Shown here: in pieces, positions 49,311-63,260 of the stretch
Layout of the letters: every line of letters starts with the position of its first letter
How positions within the stretch are numbered: position 1 is the first letter of the stretch
Origin: Trochalopteron elliotii
Taxonomy: Eukaryota > Chordata > Aves > Passeriformes > Leiothrichidae
Assembly (NCBI GenBank): GCA_024734555.1
Contig: JANPWX010000444.1
Location: 744,001 to 808,000 of the forward strand
Direction: 5' to 3'
Length of the DNA stretch: 64,000 nt
Notes under the pieces: generated by a model
The model's database searches: none
Seen by the model: only the letters and a program-made list of their open reading frames with translations
Told to the model about the DNA's origin: nothing
Translations under genes and position numbers: made by a program

Positions 49311-52300
49311 TAATGGTGAGAATGTTTAATCATCTGCCTAAAAAGGAACTCAGGTTCAGCTATATTTTCTGGATTCTTAACAGGGAATAAGGAGAAAGCA
49401 CTTTTATGAAGGAAGGCTGCATGCTTTTTCTTGTACCTGTTGTGTTTGCCGTTTGGAATAGAGTTATACTGAGGATTTTGTGAGGCAGTGGTATTTCTGT
49501 CTCTAGAATGAAAGTAGCAAAGAAGGTACAATCAATAACGAGGAGAACACTGGAGATTCTGTACGTTGCCCAAGTGTAAGAAATATGTTTAAAGCACAGC
49601 AGCAACTACTCACACTCCAATATATTCATCTCCTATTTTATTTCTTGGTGTCATTCCCAGGAAAAATATAAAATTAGGTCTGTTCAAGGTTATTGGCACG
49701 GAAGTGGACATACCAACACTGTTTTTATTTAGCTTTACAGGGTACATTATAAATTTTACAGCTAACTTTCAAAGTGCTTTGATGAGCTTTACCCTTACAT
49801 AGTCAATCAGATCTCTTGATCAATGTATACAGATGCAAATATATTTTGAAGGGGAAAAAATGTATTCCAATGGGGACATGAAAGGACTTATACCAGTCTG
49901 CTGTGGATTGACACAGTCTCTACATTAAAAATGTCTCTTTCAGAAAATGTGAAATCAAACATATACAACTTTAAAACAAGGTAAGATTTTTAACTTGTAT
50001 GGGAAGGGCAATCTATTCAAAATTAAAATATATCAGAAGTTCAAAGGAAGTTCTTTACTTATGGAAACTTTGTTGGGTGCAGAGTGGAACAAGCAAAGCT
50101 GCAAAGCATGATTTTGGTGGCAGGAATGGTCAGATCTGTAAAAATAATTGTGCTGGATCTAAGCAGCTGTTCTTAAAGAGTTATTAATAAAATAGTATTA
50201 CATCATAGAACATTGGCCAGGAGGGGTTGCTTTTCTAGATTCTTTGAATTTCATAGTTCCTAAAACAGAGTGAAAATTCCTGCTTATTACTCAGTCCCCA
50301 CTGTGAGTTGAGGCAGACTAACAGGATGAGAAATACTTTGAAACTTCACACTTACCACTGTCTGCCTGTATGCTCAGTGTTCTTCCTAAGAGACCAGCTA
50401 TTTATTGTCCAAACAGGATAATAGTTTAGGCTTGCAAATACTGAACAATGTCTTTAATACTATGTTGCTTCAGCAATCAAATGCAGGTAGAAATGTGGGT
50501 GACAATTTGACATCGATGTACAACTTTAGCTGTTAGAACAGCTCACACATCCCATCAGTAGGATTAGTAGTCATGCAAATCATCACTGTCTAAATTTGCA
50601 ATGTCAACATAATAGCTAGAGGTTAATGACGAAGCTTAATTCAGTATTCAAAAAAATCCAAGCATCCACTTCCCTAGATTACCTGCTTGAAGGAAGCCTA
50701 AATTACCTTAAGAAATAGTTAAATAACAGATTGAATTACTGCTGGGACTCAAATTGGCAGACCAAAACCACTACACTTTTATAAAGACTTCAGGAAAAAA
50801 CCCAAAAAACACTGTAGGTGAAGATTTTAGATTTCTATCCCTGCCCAATACAGAAGAGAGGCAGTAAAGAGAAAGACAAACCAAATCTGGTACCAGGAAC
50901 AGAGCCTAAGTGAGCAAGTATCTAACTAACAGATCAAAAATGTACTTGTGGTTATAAAGAAGAAGAGCACAAGTGAAGGCAGAACAAAATCTGCATTCCA
51001 TCAAGTAATTCCACACAGATTATAAAAAGTGCATGTTTAAATACTATGCCAATAAAAAAAAACCACTACTAAACTGAGCAATGACCAAATGTCTACACTT
51101 TTTTAAAGGGTTCATGAAAAGAGCTAATAAACCCATTGTGGCTAAGCAGGTACTTGCGTTTTTACTGACTGAGCATACCACACTCCAAAATGGTAAAACT
51201 CATCTGAGGAGGGAAGGGAAAACAGGAAGTTCAAAAATGAGACCAATGAACAAGAAGCTTCAACTTTATCACAAACACCAGCATTCAATAAGAATAACTT
51301 TCTTGAATACATATTTTTTCTTGTTCTTAACTTTCCAAGTATTGAGACTTTTGGGCATAAATTATGCCAATCTAAGTAAAATAGGATTTCTAGAGGGCAA
51401 ATTCTGACTAGTTAAAGTTACCACAAAATCAGGATTATGTCTGAGCAAAGTGACTAGTTAACCATTCTCAAAATTATGTAGATGCATAGAATAATATATA
51501 CAAGCAGCTGGTAACATTTTCTGATAATCAGAATCTCCAGTTCTACTTTCCATGAATGTAGTGTTATAAAACACATTATACATAATACAAACATCAGAAT
51601 TATTATCGTTACTAATGGATAGACTCTACAGATTCTGTGTGATAAATGTGATTCCATTTATCTCCATACTGTCATGAAATAATCTGTAGAACAGGTCTTC
51701 CTTGCATTTATTACATAAATTGGCTTATAAGTCTACACCATTTTCAGTTTTGAAGTGATATTTGATTATGATCTCTTTGAAATTTTCATCTTCATTTCAA
51801 ACCTTGATATTCTTAAAAAATATATAAAAATAGGTTATACTTACAAGGAGATTTGAAAAGATAGATGATAATTCTATACGCAAGTTATTCTACACTAACT
51901 CCATATTAAAAGCTTTTATTCTTATTTGTCTAAAATCCCTGTACCTTGTACAAAAAATAACAAGGTGGCTAGGAGGGGGAGAGTCCATGTAACTGCAGTA
52001 AATCACAATAATAGTAGACTTATGCTTGCATTTCGTCAGGAATTTATAGCAGTTTCTGTAGTCTTTCAATATTGAACTCTAGGGAGACCATAAATAATGT
52101 GGGGTAAGCCCTCTTTACCTGTGCTACCAGAGGGACGTGCTGTTTCCATTGTGAGTGTTGTTAGTCAGCTGACATGTTTGTTTAATTCATGCTGAACAAG
52201 TTGATAGTAAATCAGGTCTCTCAGCTCTATTTGAAAGACCAGCATGAAATCCTGCATATGTACTGTATCATCTTGAAAGGCTTAGTGTTAGGCCTGCTTT

Positions 52301-53249
52301 CAGTATTCTCATTTTCAGTCTTTAGATCTCAGTTACAATTCCAGCTGCCCTTGAATTTTAGTATATCTCCCATTTTTTTGAAGCATAACCAGCTATCACA
52401 TCTATGCCAAAAGACAGGAATGGAACCATTTATGCAGTCAGTAAGCTAATCAACAGATTAGCCTGAGGAATAGACTGTGTTCTTTTAAATATTATTTATT
52501 TTATATTTAATTTAAGGATATATTAAAAAGATTGTGATATAAATGTATTCAATTTTGCATCATTTGGAGGTACAAATGGTTGCTCTCAGGTAGAAAAGTT
52601 TACAAGTGGTCAGTTCAGAATTTTCAGAACTTTTTAGTTTATAAAATATGATATAGCATGAATTCTTTATATTATAGGTTTTTTGCTTCCTCGAAAAAAA
52701 GTTATAATTGATAATTTATTTAATAGCTTCTTTTTGCTCTCTTTCTCTTTTTTTTTTAGATTGCAGATAAAACTGATGGGAAAGAACACAGGACAACCTT
52801 CTAATTGAGTGATGAAATAAGATCAAATGGACCAGGTATTTAAATTTTTTTAATTAATTAATATTAATGGCTAATAAGACCTAATGAAATTAGGCCACTT
52901 AAATACACGTTTAAGACTCCACAATACACTAGAGGTCTCAAAAGCTCTGGAGAGATGAAAACCTTTTTATAGAACCATGTCTGGACTCATTTTATCTATA
53001 CTTTCTTGTCCAAATGTTGTAATGGAATGTGGACAGTAGAAAGCATTAGGAAGTCACCAATTTTACAATTAAAACTTCTAAAATTTCAGTAATTTATCGT
53101 TAAAAATTATATTTTTTTCTGTAGTCTGGATCTGTGAATCAGGGAACCTTATTTCAGCTTGAGAATGTACTGAGTTACAAGTAGCACATTCCAGAAAAAA
53201 TAATAAAAATCTTAAAACATGGTTCTTTGCTCTTTTGTATAAGCATGTC
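49311..53249. other. intergenic DNA just 3' of VEGFC
   Basis: AT-rich sequence with no recognisable gene, RNA or transposon. Additional AATAAA hexamers occur and could serve extended VEGFC 3' ends. No open frame looks protein-like. Confidence 0.7.
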
Positions 53250-53850
53250 TGTTTCTTCTGTAAGATGGTTTGTTCTGTGTACCCTTTCTGTTACCTGCTT
53301 TTGGTTTCTCCTTGCCTTCTCCTAGTTACAGTTCTCTGATTGGTTCTGGTTCTTCCTAAGTTTCCCCCCTCCCCAGAGACAGTTATCTGTCCACCATCTG
53401 TCATGTAACCCCCTGGTCCTGTCCATCACTTGGGGGTCTCTCCCTGCTTCTGGAAGATTCTAGGAGAGACGTCAAGTGATTGGGCAGGATCCAGGCTGTC
53501 ACCTCCTACTGTTCAATGTATGGTTATTGTATATGTCTGTTATGTTATAAGCCACTTCCCCGTCGTACCTTATTTGTCCCTGGTTGAACCCCCCCGTGTT
53601 ACATCCCCCTTTAAACATTCCACCCTGGGAACAGTCTGGGTCTGTCTCCTGAGGCAGACGTCCCGAGGTGAGGGCTCCACGCTGGAGTTCCAATAAACTC
53701 GTTGTGACCAAACCTCTCGAGAGTCCCTCCCTCATCCTCCTGCCTTCGTCTCGCTGACGCTCCTGACCGGCCAAGTCCCACCAGTATTGGAGTGGTGCCG
53801 GGGCTGGCCGAGCTTGAGAATATGGACACCGGCACACGTTTACTTCTGGC
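53250..53850 (+). mobile_element. LTR-like block, probable solo LTR of an endogenous retrovirus
   Basis: A GC- and CpG-rich block stands out from AT-rich intergenic DNA. Its layout fits an LTR read on +: a pyrimidine-rich, C-rich U3-like part (CCCCCTCCCC near 53367), a TATA-like TTATAAG near 53546, an AATAAA at 53692-53697 followed by a GTTGTGACC stretch (R/U5-like), and a CG-rich segment with TGGTGCCGGGGCTGG at about 53792 that may be a U5 end or primer-binding-site edge. No gag, pol or env frame follows, so it is a solo LTR or a fragment. Exact ends and target-site duplication could not be identified. Class is not assignable by eye. Open frames across 53430-53856 are non-genic. Confidence 0.55.
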
Positions 53851-56800
53851 AAACAACTACAGAAATCTCTAATAAATGTGTATTACCATTTATTCCCTTT
53901 TCTTCTCAGCAAAACCCTGTCATGAAAATAACGTCCTGTAGGTTCAGGTATTTTTCCTGTTCCTGGGTAAGGATATTGTATCCATTCATGACGGTCACAC
54001 CTTTCAACTGTGTTTCAGCAAACTCTTTGTCCATTTTCTACATTTATAATCAGCTGTATGTGGTCACTGAAGTCTTCCCCTTTGCTCTCCTTCCCAACTT
54101 AAATTACTTCTCTTAGGTTTCTGGACCATATCTCAGTCTCCCCATAAGAATATCTGTATTTCCCTGTCAGCCTTTTTCACATACCACTGTTAACTCTAGC
54201 CCTTCTATTTCCCTTTTATATCCAATCTTTCACTAAAAATAGCATTGCTTTCTTCTCTATTATTAACGCCACTTTCTCGTCTCTCTCTTAAATAATCATG
54301 CCAACGTTGGGATTAATCTTGTTTTGGATGGTTGGAGTTACTCTTCACTATGCCTACATTAAAGCAAGTGTTAAAAAGAAGTCTTAGACTTCACTTTCCA
54401 AGTTTGCAAATCCAATGTGTCCAAGCAAATAATAATAATAAAAGTAATTACAGTTGAGAGCTCCTCAAAGCAAACTTGCAAAAAAAGATACCAGATGGGT
54501 TGATCCCCCTAGCAGATACCACTTGAAACAGAAAGGATAATTGTAAACAAAAGAGACAGTTTATAATATCACTGTCCCAGTAAAAAAAACATTCTAAAAT
54601 GCAAACTTTAGTTATGGAATCAACCTTAATGTTAAAAATAAGACAGTAGTAATTCCACTTATGTCAGTAATAAAAGTCTGATTATTTTTCCCTTCAAACC
54701 ACTCAGGAAAATCAGAGATCTGAATGGCAAAATACTACATTATTTATATACATGAAAAGTCTGTCAAGCATTCATCCCCAAGATTATCAGTAATTTCATG
54801 GCAAAGGCTTGGGGCTAAAGTCAGGGCAAGTTCCAATTTGACATGAGGGGAGTAGCACACAGCCCTTTGGCTGCCTGTGATAACCTCCCCTGAGGTGAGT
54901 CCTGCAGAGCTCAGGGCTGCAGCTGCCCTGTTCTGGGCATTCTGGCCAATTCACATGGGGAGCTCTGCATCTTCCACTCAAGTTACAAAAGGTGCTTTCT
55001 TCAAATAACATAAGGATTTATGGATGCTCATGCAGAGGAAGAGGCACATTTTAGTGTGGTGCTTGGTATGAAAGAATGAAACACGCTTGAACACTCACAG
55101 TGCTTAACAGCAATATCAAGTCATTGACACATGACATTCTGTTTGGATGATTTCAGGTGATGAATGTTTAACTTGTTTTACAGATGTGAGAAAAAAGGTG
55201 GAAAATCCATCTCTTTACTTCCCATCTCACACTTTGAATACTAAAGAAAATATAGGACTCTAAGGAAAGGACTGGATTCACAAATCTAGCAATTCTCTTA
55301 GTCAGCTTCAAAAATGCTTAATCTGAATTTATGTGAGATAGGTATCTACATATCAACCATGAAAATATTTTACATCTTATTTACATTGTTTCTGGTGGAG
55401 CTGCTACTAAATGAGAAAACTTTTAATTTGGCATTTTCTTGCAGTAAAAAACCTGTCTTTGAAGCAATTAGATAATGTTCTGCTTGCCTGCCTTCAAGAC
55501 TCAAATGTGTAAACTGATACTTACCACTCACATGTCCAAATTTATCTTAGCAGAAATTAAAAAAAAAAAAAGTAATTGCCTTTCAAAGACAAAAACAACA
55601 TTCAGGAATTGATGAGAGCTGATCTGTTCTACCTCTAAACCCTTGAAAGTTTGATTTCCCCCTTCGATAATGTTAATTTATCATTATTTGCATTGCCTAC
55701 ATTTTATTTTGTCTTTACACCAAATAAAACAATTGTTGACCTAAACTGTTATCTGATGAGTAGAAAACTGTAAGCGGAGAAGGTTGCTCAGCTGGATCAT
55801 TCCATCTCCTAAGACACACTATGTGAGAAAAGCATCAGATACGCCCATAATGCAATGAAAAATAATGTTACGAAAGCTAATTTTTTTCTTTAGTTAGAAT
55901 GCTGATACATTGTTTTACTTCCAGATTACACCAATCAATATACATTTCTAACAGATCTAATCTCCCTCTCATGCCAAAATGCAGGAAAAAAAAAATTAAA
56001 CATACTCTTTAGAGATAATAACAAATAAGACAGAGATCACTACATGGTTTTCATATAATTTCATAAAAACATAATTCCAGTACTACTCATATATTCTGTA
56101 CATTTTCAAAAGGTGAAAAAATATATTTAATTGAAAAATAAACACAATAGAAATAGTTTTTTCTTGCAAGAGCCATTTCAGACCAGAATTAGGCTGTTTT
56201 CTAAATGGTCCATAAACATCAGACTAATTCCCATGACAAGATGCGAACAAGACATTTCTTCTATTTCTCTGCAAACTTTGATGAGAATTAAAAATGCTTG
56301 AAGTTCTAAAACCAGGTACTAAAATCTGGTATCCAGAATGTGTGAGACAGGCTGTCTCACTGTATTATGTCGAATTCATATATAATATGCAATTTATATA
56401 TAGTCTGATCCCCTATGATTACAGTGCAGACACTGGCCAACTTTTCTGATCCATTTCTATCCTTTTCCTGGAGCTACTGTTTATGTGAGAAACACCAGTA
56501 TCTTCACAAGAGCAAAGCAACAATCTCCCTTCTGGCTTAGTTGGGTCCATGTGTCCTACTGTATGGAATCTCACAACCCCACATCTGTACACATCCTGCT
56601 AAGATGCATCCAAAATAATCTGTATTGTGGTCCAGAAAAGGGGAGTTGTTGTCTTTGAAAGACATGATGAGAGACAGTGAGAAAAAATAATTCATAACAG
56701 TCCTGGATCTGTAGTAAAACCATCTGTTCCCATTCCCCAAGGGTGCCAAAATTGTAGTTCTCAGTAAGGCTATTTCTTTTCTTCCCATTGCTTTCTACTG

Positions 56801-59094
56801 AAATTAATTATTTCAGTCAATTTGTACGGAGAAAGAGGTCTTGAATTCTAAGATGCTTTAACTGGGAAGTGCTTCCCAGGCAGAATTTAAATACTCACGT
56901 CCAAGTCAAGCAAAAAGATGCTTTAACTATAGCATAGTTCTTGGTGACCTCTCACAATTGTCCTTTTTTTTTAATGACCAATCAAGAGAGCAGCTACATC
57001 TTATTTATTGTTAAAAAAAAATAGAATATTCACTTCAAAGTATAGAATATAGCTGTTTTTTCTAAATATTAACAGCAGGTGCTGAATTCCTACAGATATA
57101 TTTAGATAACCAATAAAGATTATATCTCTATAGAAATAAATGTATGCATAAATGAATATTTATATATGACGTATATATACAGGTAACTAGAGTAAAAAAA
57201 AATAAATCAGAGATTCAATTTTGAAGGGAAATCTGGGGTAAACCTGTTGTTTTGAACTCCTTCCTATTTTGCTAGATGAAACACCATTACAGATACATAC
57301 AAAAATAAGATTGCCAGGAATAAAAAATCTCTTTCCAAATACTGTAATTTCCTTAAAAGCAAGAATGAGAATTTTAACCGGAGCAAAGAAATGATCCCTC
57401 TGCTAGGTCTTGGAGCAGAAAATTGCAGATCCTAGAGCAGTTTGCAAACCTTTTCAAGTGTGTCCCACGATACATTATCTCCTCAATACATATTATAAAC
57501 GACTTAGAGAAAATGGGGGTTTTACCCATTACTATATCATGTGTAAGAGAACGTATGTTTAGGTTTTTGTAAGAAATTATATTTCAAATAGTATTCCTGA
57601 AATTAATTTTATGTAAAATGGTGCATCAAGTCTCTCTGAGTTTCTGTCACCTTTTAGCTTCAGCACTTGTGCAATCACTCTGTAGGGATTTCTCTCCCAG
57701 CATTGTTTCTGTAGTTGTTAGTTGATTCCCTATTCATCTCCCCACTTTCAAAACTGAGACCAACTGCTGTTTGCCCCTGGATGACACCACAGCCAGTGTT
57801 GGAGCACCCAGCCTCTTGAATATTTTTTCTGCCTACAATGATAGCAAGCTATCATAAGAAAGGCCTGAATGTGGCATCACATAGTTTCTCTCCTAATAAA
57901 GCAGCTCAGAGCCAAAATTGAGCACAGTGATTTTAGACTTCACATATTTACATGGCAGGACATTTAGCATCTCCTCTAATGAGACTCACCTGCTCTTTGA
58001 TAATATGTGGTAATGAAAATATCAGTCTTCGCTTTGAATTAATTATTGAGCAATGGAGATCAAACTCTCTGTTATGGTTTCTGCAGGAAATTTCTAAATT
58101 TGTGCTGTTGGATAAGAAAAAGTTCTCTGCTGAATGCAGTTTTGCATTTCCAATTTCATTTTATGTGCTAGCTGCACACTAGTTGCAACTGAAGACTGAA
58201 GGTTATGCCACTGGGCATAAAATTCTGATTAAACTGGCATGATTCTCATGATTACATAAAACATAGATACACTGACAACTTAATAAGTAATTTTGGTTCT
58301 TTTAAGCAAATGCACAAATATTTCTGAGCTCATTTACTTCCCGAGTAAAAACTTGTATAATAGTTCCTTACACAGGGTATATAACTCCAGCTGCCTTTCT
58401 ACACAGCACAGTGAAACTGTACAGCTTGTGGGTGAAAGCAGGGAAAATGATTACTTTGGATCAAAGCCCTCCACGTTTTTTCTCTGGTAGGAACATAGGA
58501 AAATTATGTGATGTTATACTCCATTCATTAGTATCACGTTTGCTTAGTAGTCAAGTAACCACTTGTTCCGAAGTGGATGACTGTGCCAGCAGCGTTTTTT
58601 GGACATAAATTAAATGCATATTTGACACTTAGTTCTGCATCACTTAGAATGCTTTCCAGAAATACTTTAAATACTAAGTCTAGGAATGCTGATTATGCAT
58701 CATTCACAGCATTACAAAACATATTTTTCAGCAATTAATGTCTTTAAATATTTAATCTCGTTTTACCCAATATTTGGAATAGGAAATAATTGAACAATCT
58801 CATTTTCAGCTTCAAAGTATTGGCCAAAATTAATTTCCTAAAAAAGCTGCCTTTAAGATCTTACAGAGCAATAGCAGTCCAACCCATACATGTGCCCATT
58901 TGGCTCCAGAGAAATCTTCTAATTGGTTAAGGCATTTCAAAAGTCAATAGGAAATCCAAATCAGACATCCAAAAACTCATAAAAGATGATGGAATAAACA
59001 GCCTAACCGAAGTACATCTGCACCAATGCACGCCACATGGACAACAACCAAGTGGAGTTGGAAGTCATTGTGCATCTGTTGCTACGACAGAAAC
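53851..59094. other. intergenic DNA
   Basis: AT-rich and featureless between the LTR-like block and the next CR1, except for a somewhat GC-richer stretch at about 54800-54980 without recognised content. No gene is supported. Confidence 0.65.
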
Positions 59095-59605
59095 AGTTCT
59101 GGGCTTCTCAGTATAGAGGGACATTGAGGGGCTGGAGCAAGTCCAGAGAAGGGCAACAAAGCTGGTGAAGGGCCTGGAGAACAAGTTTTGTGAGGAGCAG
59201 CTGAAGGAGCTGAGGATGTTTGACCTGGAGAAAAGGAGGGTCAAGGGAGATGATCTGGCTCTCTACAACTACCCGAAAGGGGTTTTAGTGAGGTGGGAAT
59301 AGAGCTCCCAAGTAAAAAGCAATAGGCTGAGAGGAAATGGCTTCAAATTGCACCAGAGGACATTTAGATTGGATATTATGAAAAATTTCTTCAAAATTCA
59401 AACCCCCAAAAGGGTTTTCAAGCTTCATAACAGGCTGACACAGGGAAGTGGTTAAGTCAGCATTGCTGGAGATACTTAAGAGACATGTAGATGTGGCACT
59501 TGAGGACATGGTTTAGTGATGAACTTGGCAGCACTAGCTTTAGCTTGGACTTCATGATTTTAGGGTTTTTATCCAACCTAAATGATTCTATGATTCCTTG
59601 GATGC
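59095..59605 (+). mobile_element. CR1 LINE fragment
   Basis: Sense CR1 with GGGCTTCTCAGTATAGAGGG, ACATTGAGGGGCTGGAGCAA, GTCCAGAGAAGGGCAACAAA, GCTGAAGGAGCTGAGGATG, GAAAAATTTCTTCAAAATTC and a 3' tail ending ATGATTCTATGATTCC. It is about 510 bp, 5'-truncated and decayed internally. It lies about 10 kb downstream of VEGFC. Confidence 0.87.
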
Positions 59606-62600
59606 AGACATCTTCCCAAACATTTCACACAGAAGAGTTTGGCACAGAAGAGAAATTATACCCAGGTATGGCCAAAAGTGCTTAAGAAAAAAGAATGGTA
59701 TTCAATATCAGATACTTAACAATTCTGTTCAACTATTCAGAAGTGATCTTATTCCTGCTGTTTTATTAACTACTGACCAGAATACAGTAATATTATTGAA
59801 TAGCTAGTAGAATATTAAAAGGTGATTTCTGAGACTAAACATAGCAAGAGTCTTGTTTCAGACACCAAGTATAGCTGACACTTCAAGACTGTCAGGTATA
59901 AACACAAGGCCTAGAGAAGACCAAGATTCAGTTGGATATTTAAGATGCCACTGGACATCTCTCTCTCTGAGAATTTGGATTGAACATTGAACTTTTACTT
60001 TCTCAGTTAATTCTTTTTATTACACTAATTTCTTTTCTTGTTTCTGTCTGAGATACTTAATTATTCAATTATATTCATTGACTAATTAAGATACTATTAA
60101 AATTTTACTACATTCTTATCCTAAGTGGATTCAGTACATAGTTTTAATATTATTTCATCTCCACAGTACTTGATAAACTTCCCAAATGCCAAGTAGTCTG
60201 TTTAACCATGTCAGTATTTTTATGCATATACAAAGACACCCCTTGTGAGAAATGCTAATTCTAGGAATATTATCTCATACAACTTTCATATTAACGGCCT
60301 TCTCTGCTACTAATGACATTTTAAATAGATTCCATCATTGTCTGTGTCCCTTGTAACACCTGAGAAGGCATTTGATCTTATACAATACGTAGCACTTGCT
60401 ATTGTTCTAAAAATTGCCTCTATTGGCTTTTCTGTGTGAACAGTTTCTGAAAACTACGATGGTTGAATTTGTGGTCAAGTCAGTCATTCTGAGAAAGCTC
60501 ATAAAATCCCAAGAGACTTGCAAAGAACAATCAATCCCTACATCAGGAAGCAAAAAGGAAGTGCCAACCCAGTGGAAATTTATTTATGACATGTTTGAAG
60601 TCTGTTGAAATAACAAAACGCTGGACTTAACTGTCAGACAGGGCATATATGAAGGCAATGAAATTAAATCTTATTTTCAACAAGGGAATGATATTCAAAA
60701 ACTATTAAAAATTTGATTTTTTTTTTAAAGTCACTTCTGGAAAAATTAAAACAAAAAAGTAAATGTGATCATATAAATTACATTAGGCATCAGTGAAAAA
60801 CTTTCCTTGAACTATATCCTTGCAGGAAATTGGCTAAATGTAGCCCCTTGGCGCCAAGGAGGTCGTGAGCTCTGCGTCAGTGCTAATTCATTTTTTCTGG
60901 CTGCATTGTGTTGGGAAATCCTGATTCCCAGTGCTAAAGTGTAAAACAAGACTTTGAACTCTATGGGATTATGCATATAATATGCCAAACATTAATGAAA
61001 TTTTATTTCCTTAAACATGCAAGGAGTGTATTTATGCAGAAAATGTTTCATGTATCAGTAACTATTTTCTTTTGCAAAAGTTTCAGACATTTTCTCTTCT
61101 GAAATGGAAATTGTGTTTGGAATTAAAATACTTAATACAATGCAATTTCTTTCTGTTGGTTTTTTTTTTTCATTTGTCTCTGTCGATATAACTCAAATTA
61201 AAACATTCTTAAAGCAAAAATAGCCTGCAACCACCTTTCAAGAATCTGTCAATGGCAAAGAGATATCCACCAGAAAACAAAATAAATAAAAGCTAATTCT
61301 TATTTACAAGAAGACCACACAAAAATAATTAATCCAAGTGTGACTACAGTGGAGACCAAAACAACCACACCAACAGGCTTTGCCTCCAGTTCAAACTTGC
61401 ATTTAAGCCCTAGCTTCTGCTTAATAGAAGACAGTCTGGAACATAAGTCCTCAGAAGCTGAAAAATATAAAGATACCTCAGCAATTAAACATCACAGTTA
61501 AAAACCTGTAAATTGTATTATCCAGATAAATCAGTAGATGAATAAAAATGACAAAGACTATGGTAAAATATTCTTAAAGGTAAAGGTTCATCATGCTTAC
61601 AGCACACATCCCTCCACAGACCACCTGCAGCACTCTACTAGCACTGGCTCTGAGTATGCCAAGCTTTAGGTTATACAGTGAATATTGTGGCAGCATTTCA
61701 TAAAATTGGAAATAACTCTGGAATGTTTCACCTTGGAGAGAAAAGATAATGCTCTTTTCACCCAATATGTAACTACTATGCGTGTAGAGAATGGCTAGAA
61801 TTCAGGGCACTGTAAACTGCCTTTATAAATTTTCAAATCTTTGCAGACCCTCCTTGAAGACTCCCAACGGCTCTTGCACTGCTTCACCTGCTCCATGCAT
61901 CAGTGTTCATTATGTCTAGACAGAGCTTTGCTGAACTACTTCTGATCTATGCTCAGCTTCCTCTACATAAAAGGGAATAGGAAGGACATGCCACAAGTAG
62001 CCCTAAACAAGTCACAAGAGTAATTTTTCTCTCCACTGCAGGTTGGGAGAGTCACACCTGCAATGACACTTCTCCTGCATCCATTGCCATCCACAAAGCA
62101 GCCTTCTGAAATGGTTTTTACAGAATCTGGGAAAAAGGGATGTCTTAAGCAGCAGAGCACAGAGATTTAGATAAGGCATTATATCTTTTCCTAGTGATAA
62201 AATGCCATGGCAGGGTGTACAGCAGGACACATAGGAGTTCTAAGGGTTAGGACATATATCAATTACCAGCAAAGAGGAAGGTCACTCCCACCATAACATG
62301 TATAAACTGTAAAGTTATTCTAGGAGGACAAAGTATGTTTCTCCACCATGGCAAGAATTGTTTAGGTGATGTTTAGGGAACAGGCTGGCTGCTAATCACA
62401 TGCAGGAGGTGGTCTCTTTCTCTTCCTTGTGTGGCACTTCCACGCTGACAGGCAGATAATAGTTGTAAAAAATAAAATAAACAAACATTTGCAGGCGCCC
62501 CAGCCCTTGGTGAAAATGTTACGAAAGCTTTTGTTGCTGAGTTGTCTATCCTTTCTTTTCTCTGAATACAGTCAGTCAACAGTAGCTAATACCTCTTGGA

Positions 62601-62956
62601 AAAAAGAAGTCTAATAAAATTATTCTCCAGTTGCTTGTGAAAAGGCAACAGTAGTTCAGAGCTGTTGGCTCTTTTCTACAGTGTCTTAATTCTGCCTTTG
62701 GGAAGCAGATTTTCTCCAAGCACTTTGGAGAACAATAGTTTCTCACTAAAGTCAGTGCAGTAACTTCTAACCAATAACCAGTGAATATAATGCATTCATA
62801 ACACAGCCTTTAAATTCCTCCCATGTGTCACTGCTTAGTTCTTGCAAGCAAGAAGCCATTTACTATTATTTTGTATCCATGAGTTGTCCAAGATGGACAT
62901 TCAGGAAGCATTGGCCCACAGTAGCAAAGGCAAGAGTAGCTGTTTATATATTTGTA
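59606..62956. other. intergenic DNA
   Basis: AT-rich. The only distinctive element is the palindrome at 60846-60859 with its small CpG cluster. Open frames here are short and without recognisable domains. Confidence 0.65.
60846..60859. promoter_or_regulatory. perfect palindrome CCTTGGCGCCAAGG, possible factor-binding site
   Basis: A 14-bp perfect palindrome containing TTGGCGCCAA, followed within 30 bp by further CpGs (GGTCGTGAG, TGCGTCAG), in AT-rich intergenic DNA where CpG is rare. TTGGC half-sites are bound by NFI, and GGCGCC cores by E2F-type factors. Function is inference only. Confidence 0.35.
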
Positions 62957-63260
62957 CATAGGATAATTTAGGTTGGAACACATTTCTGGGATCAGCGAGT
63001 CCAAGCATTCACACAGTACTGCCACGTCCACTACTAAATCACATCCCCAGCACCAAGTGCATAAGTTTGTGAACACTTCCAAGGACAGGGATTCTCTCAC
63101 TTCCTTGAGCATCCTGTTCCAATACTTGACCACCTTTTCAGTAAAGAAATTTTTCCTAATATCCAATACCTAAACCTCCTTTGGCACAATATGAGGCCAT
63201 TTCCTCTTGTCCTATTGCTTACATGGAGCAAAAGGTGCACCCCCAGAGAAAAGATCCTGA
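62957..63260 (-). mobile_element. CR1 LINE 3' fragment
   Basis: Reverse-oriented CR1: GGATAATTTAGGTTGGAACA, TCAGCGAGTCCAAGCATTC, TTGAGCATCCTGTTCCAATA, CAGTAAAGAAATTTTTCCTA, ATATCCAATACCTAAACCTC and CCATTTCCTCTTGTCCTATT. The minus-strand open frames over 62828-63324 are products of this copy. Confidence 0.87.

Noticed and set aside
53499..53852. 117-codon minus-strand frame in the GC-rich block
   Set aside because: Lies in a probable LTR; low stop density reflects GC content, and no domain is visible.
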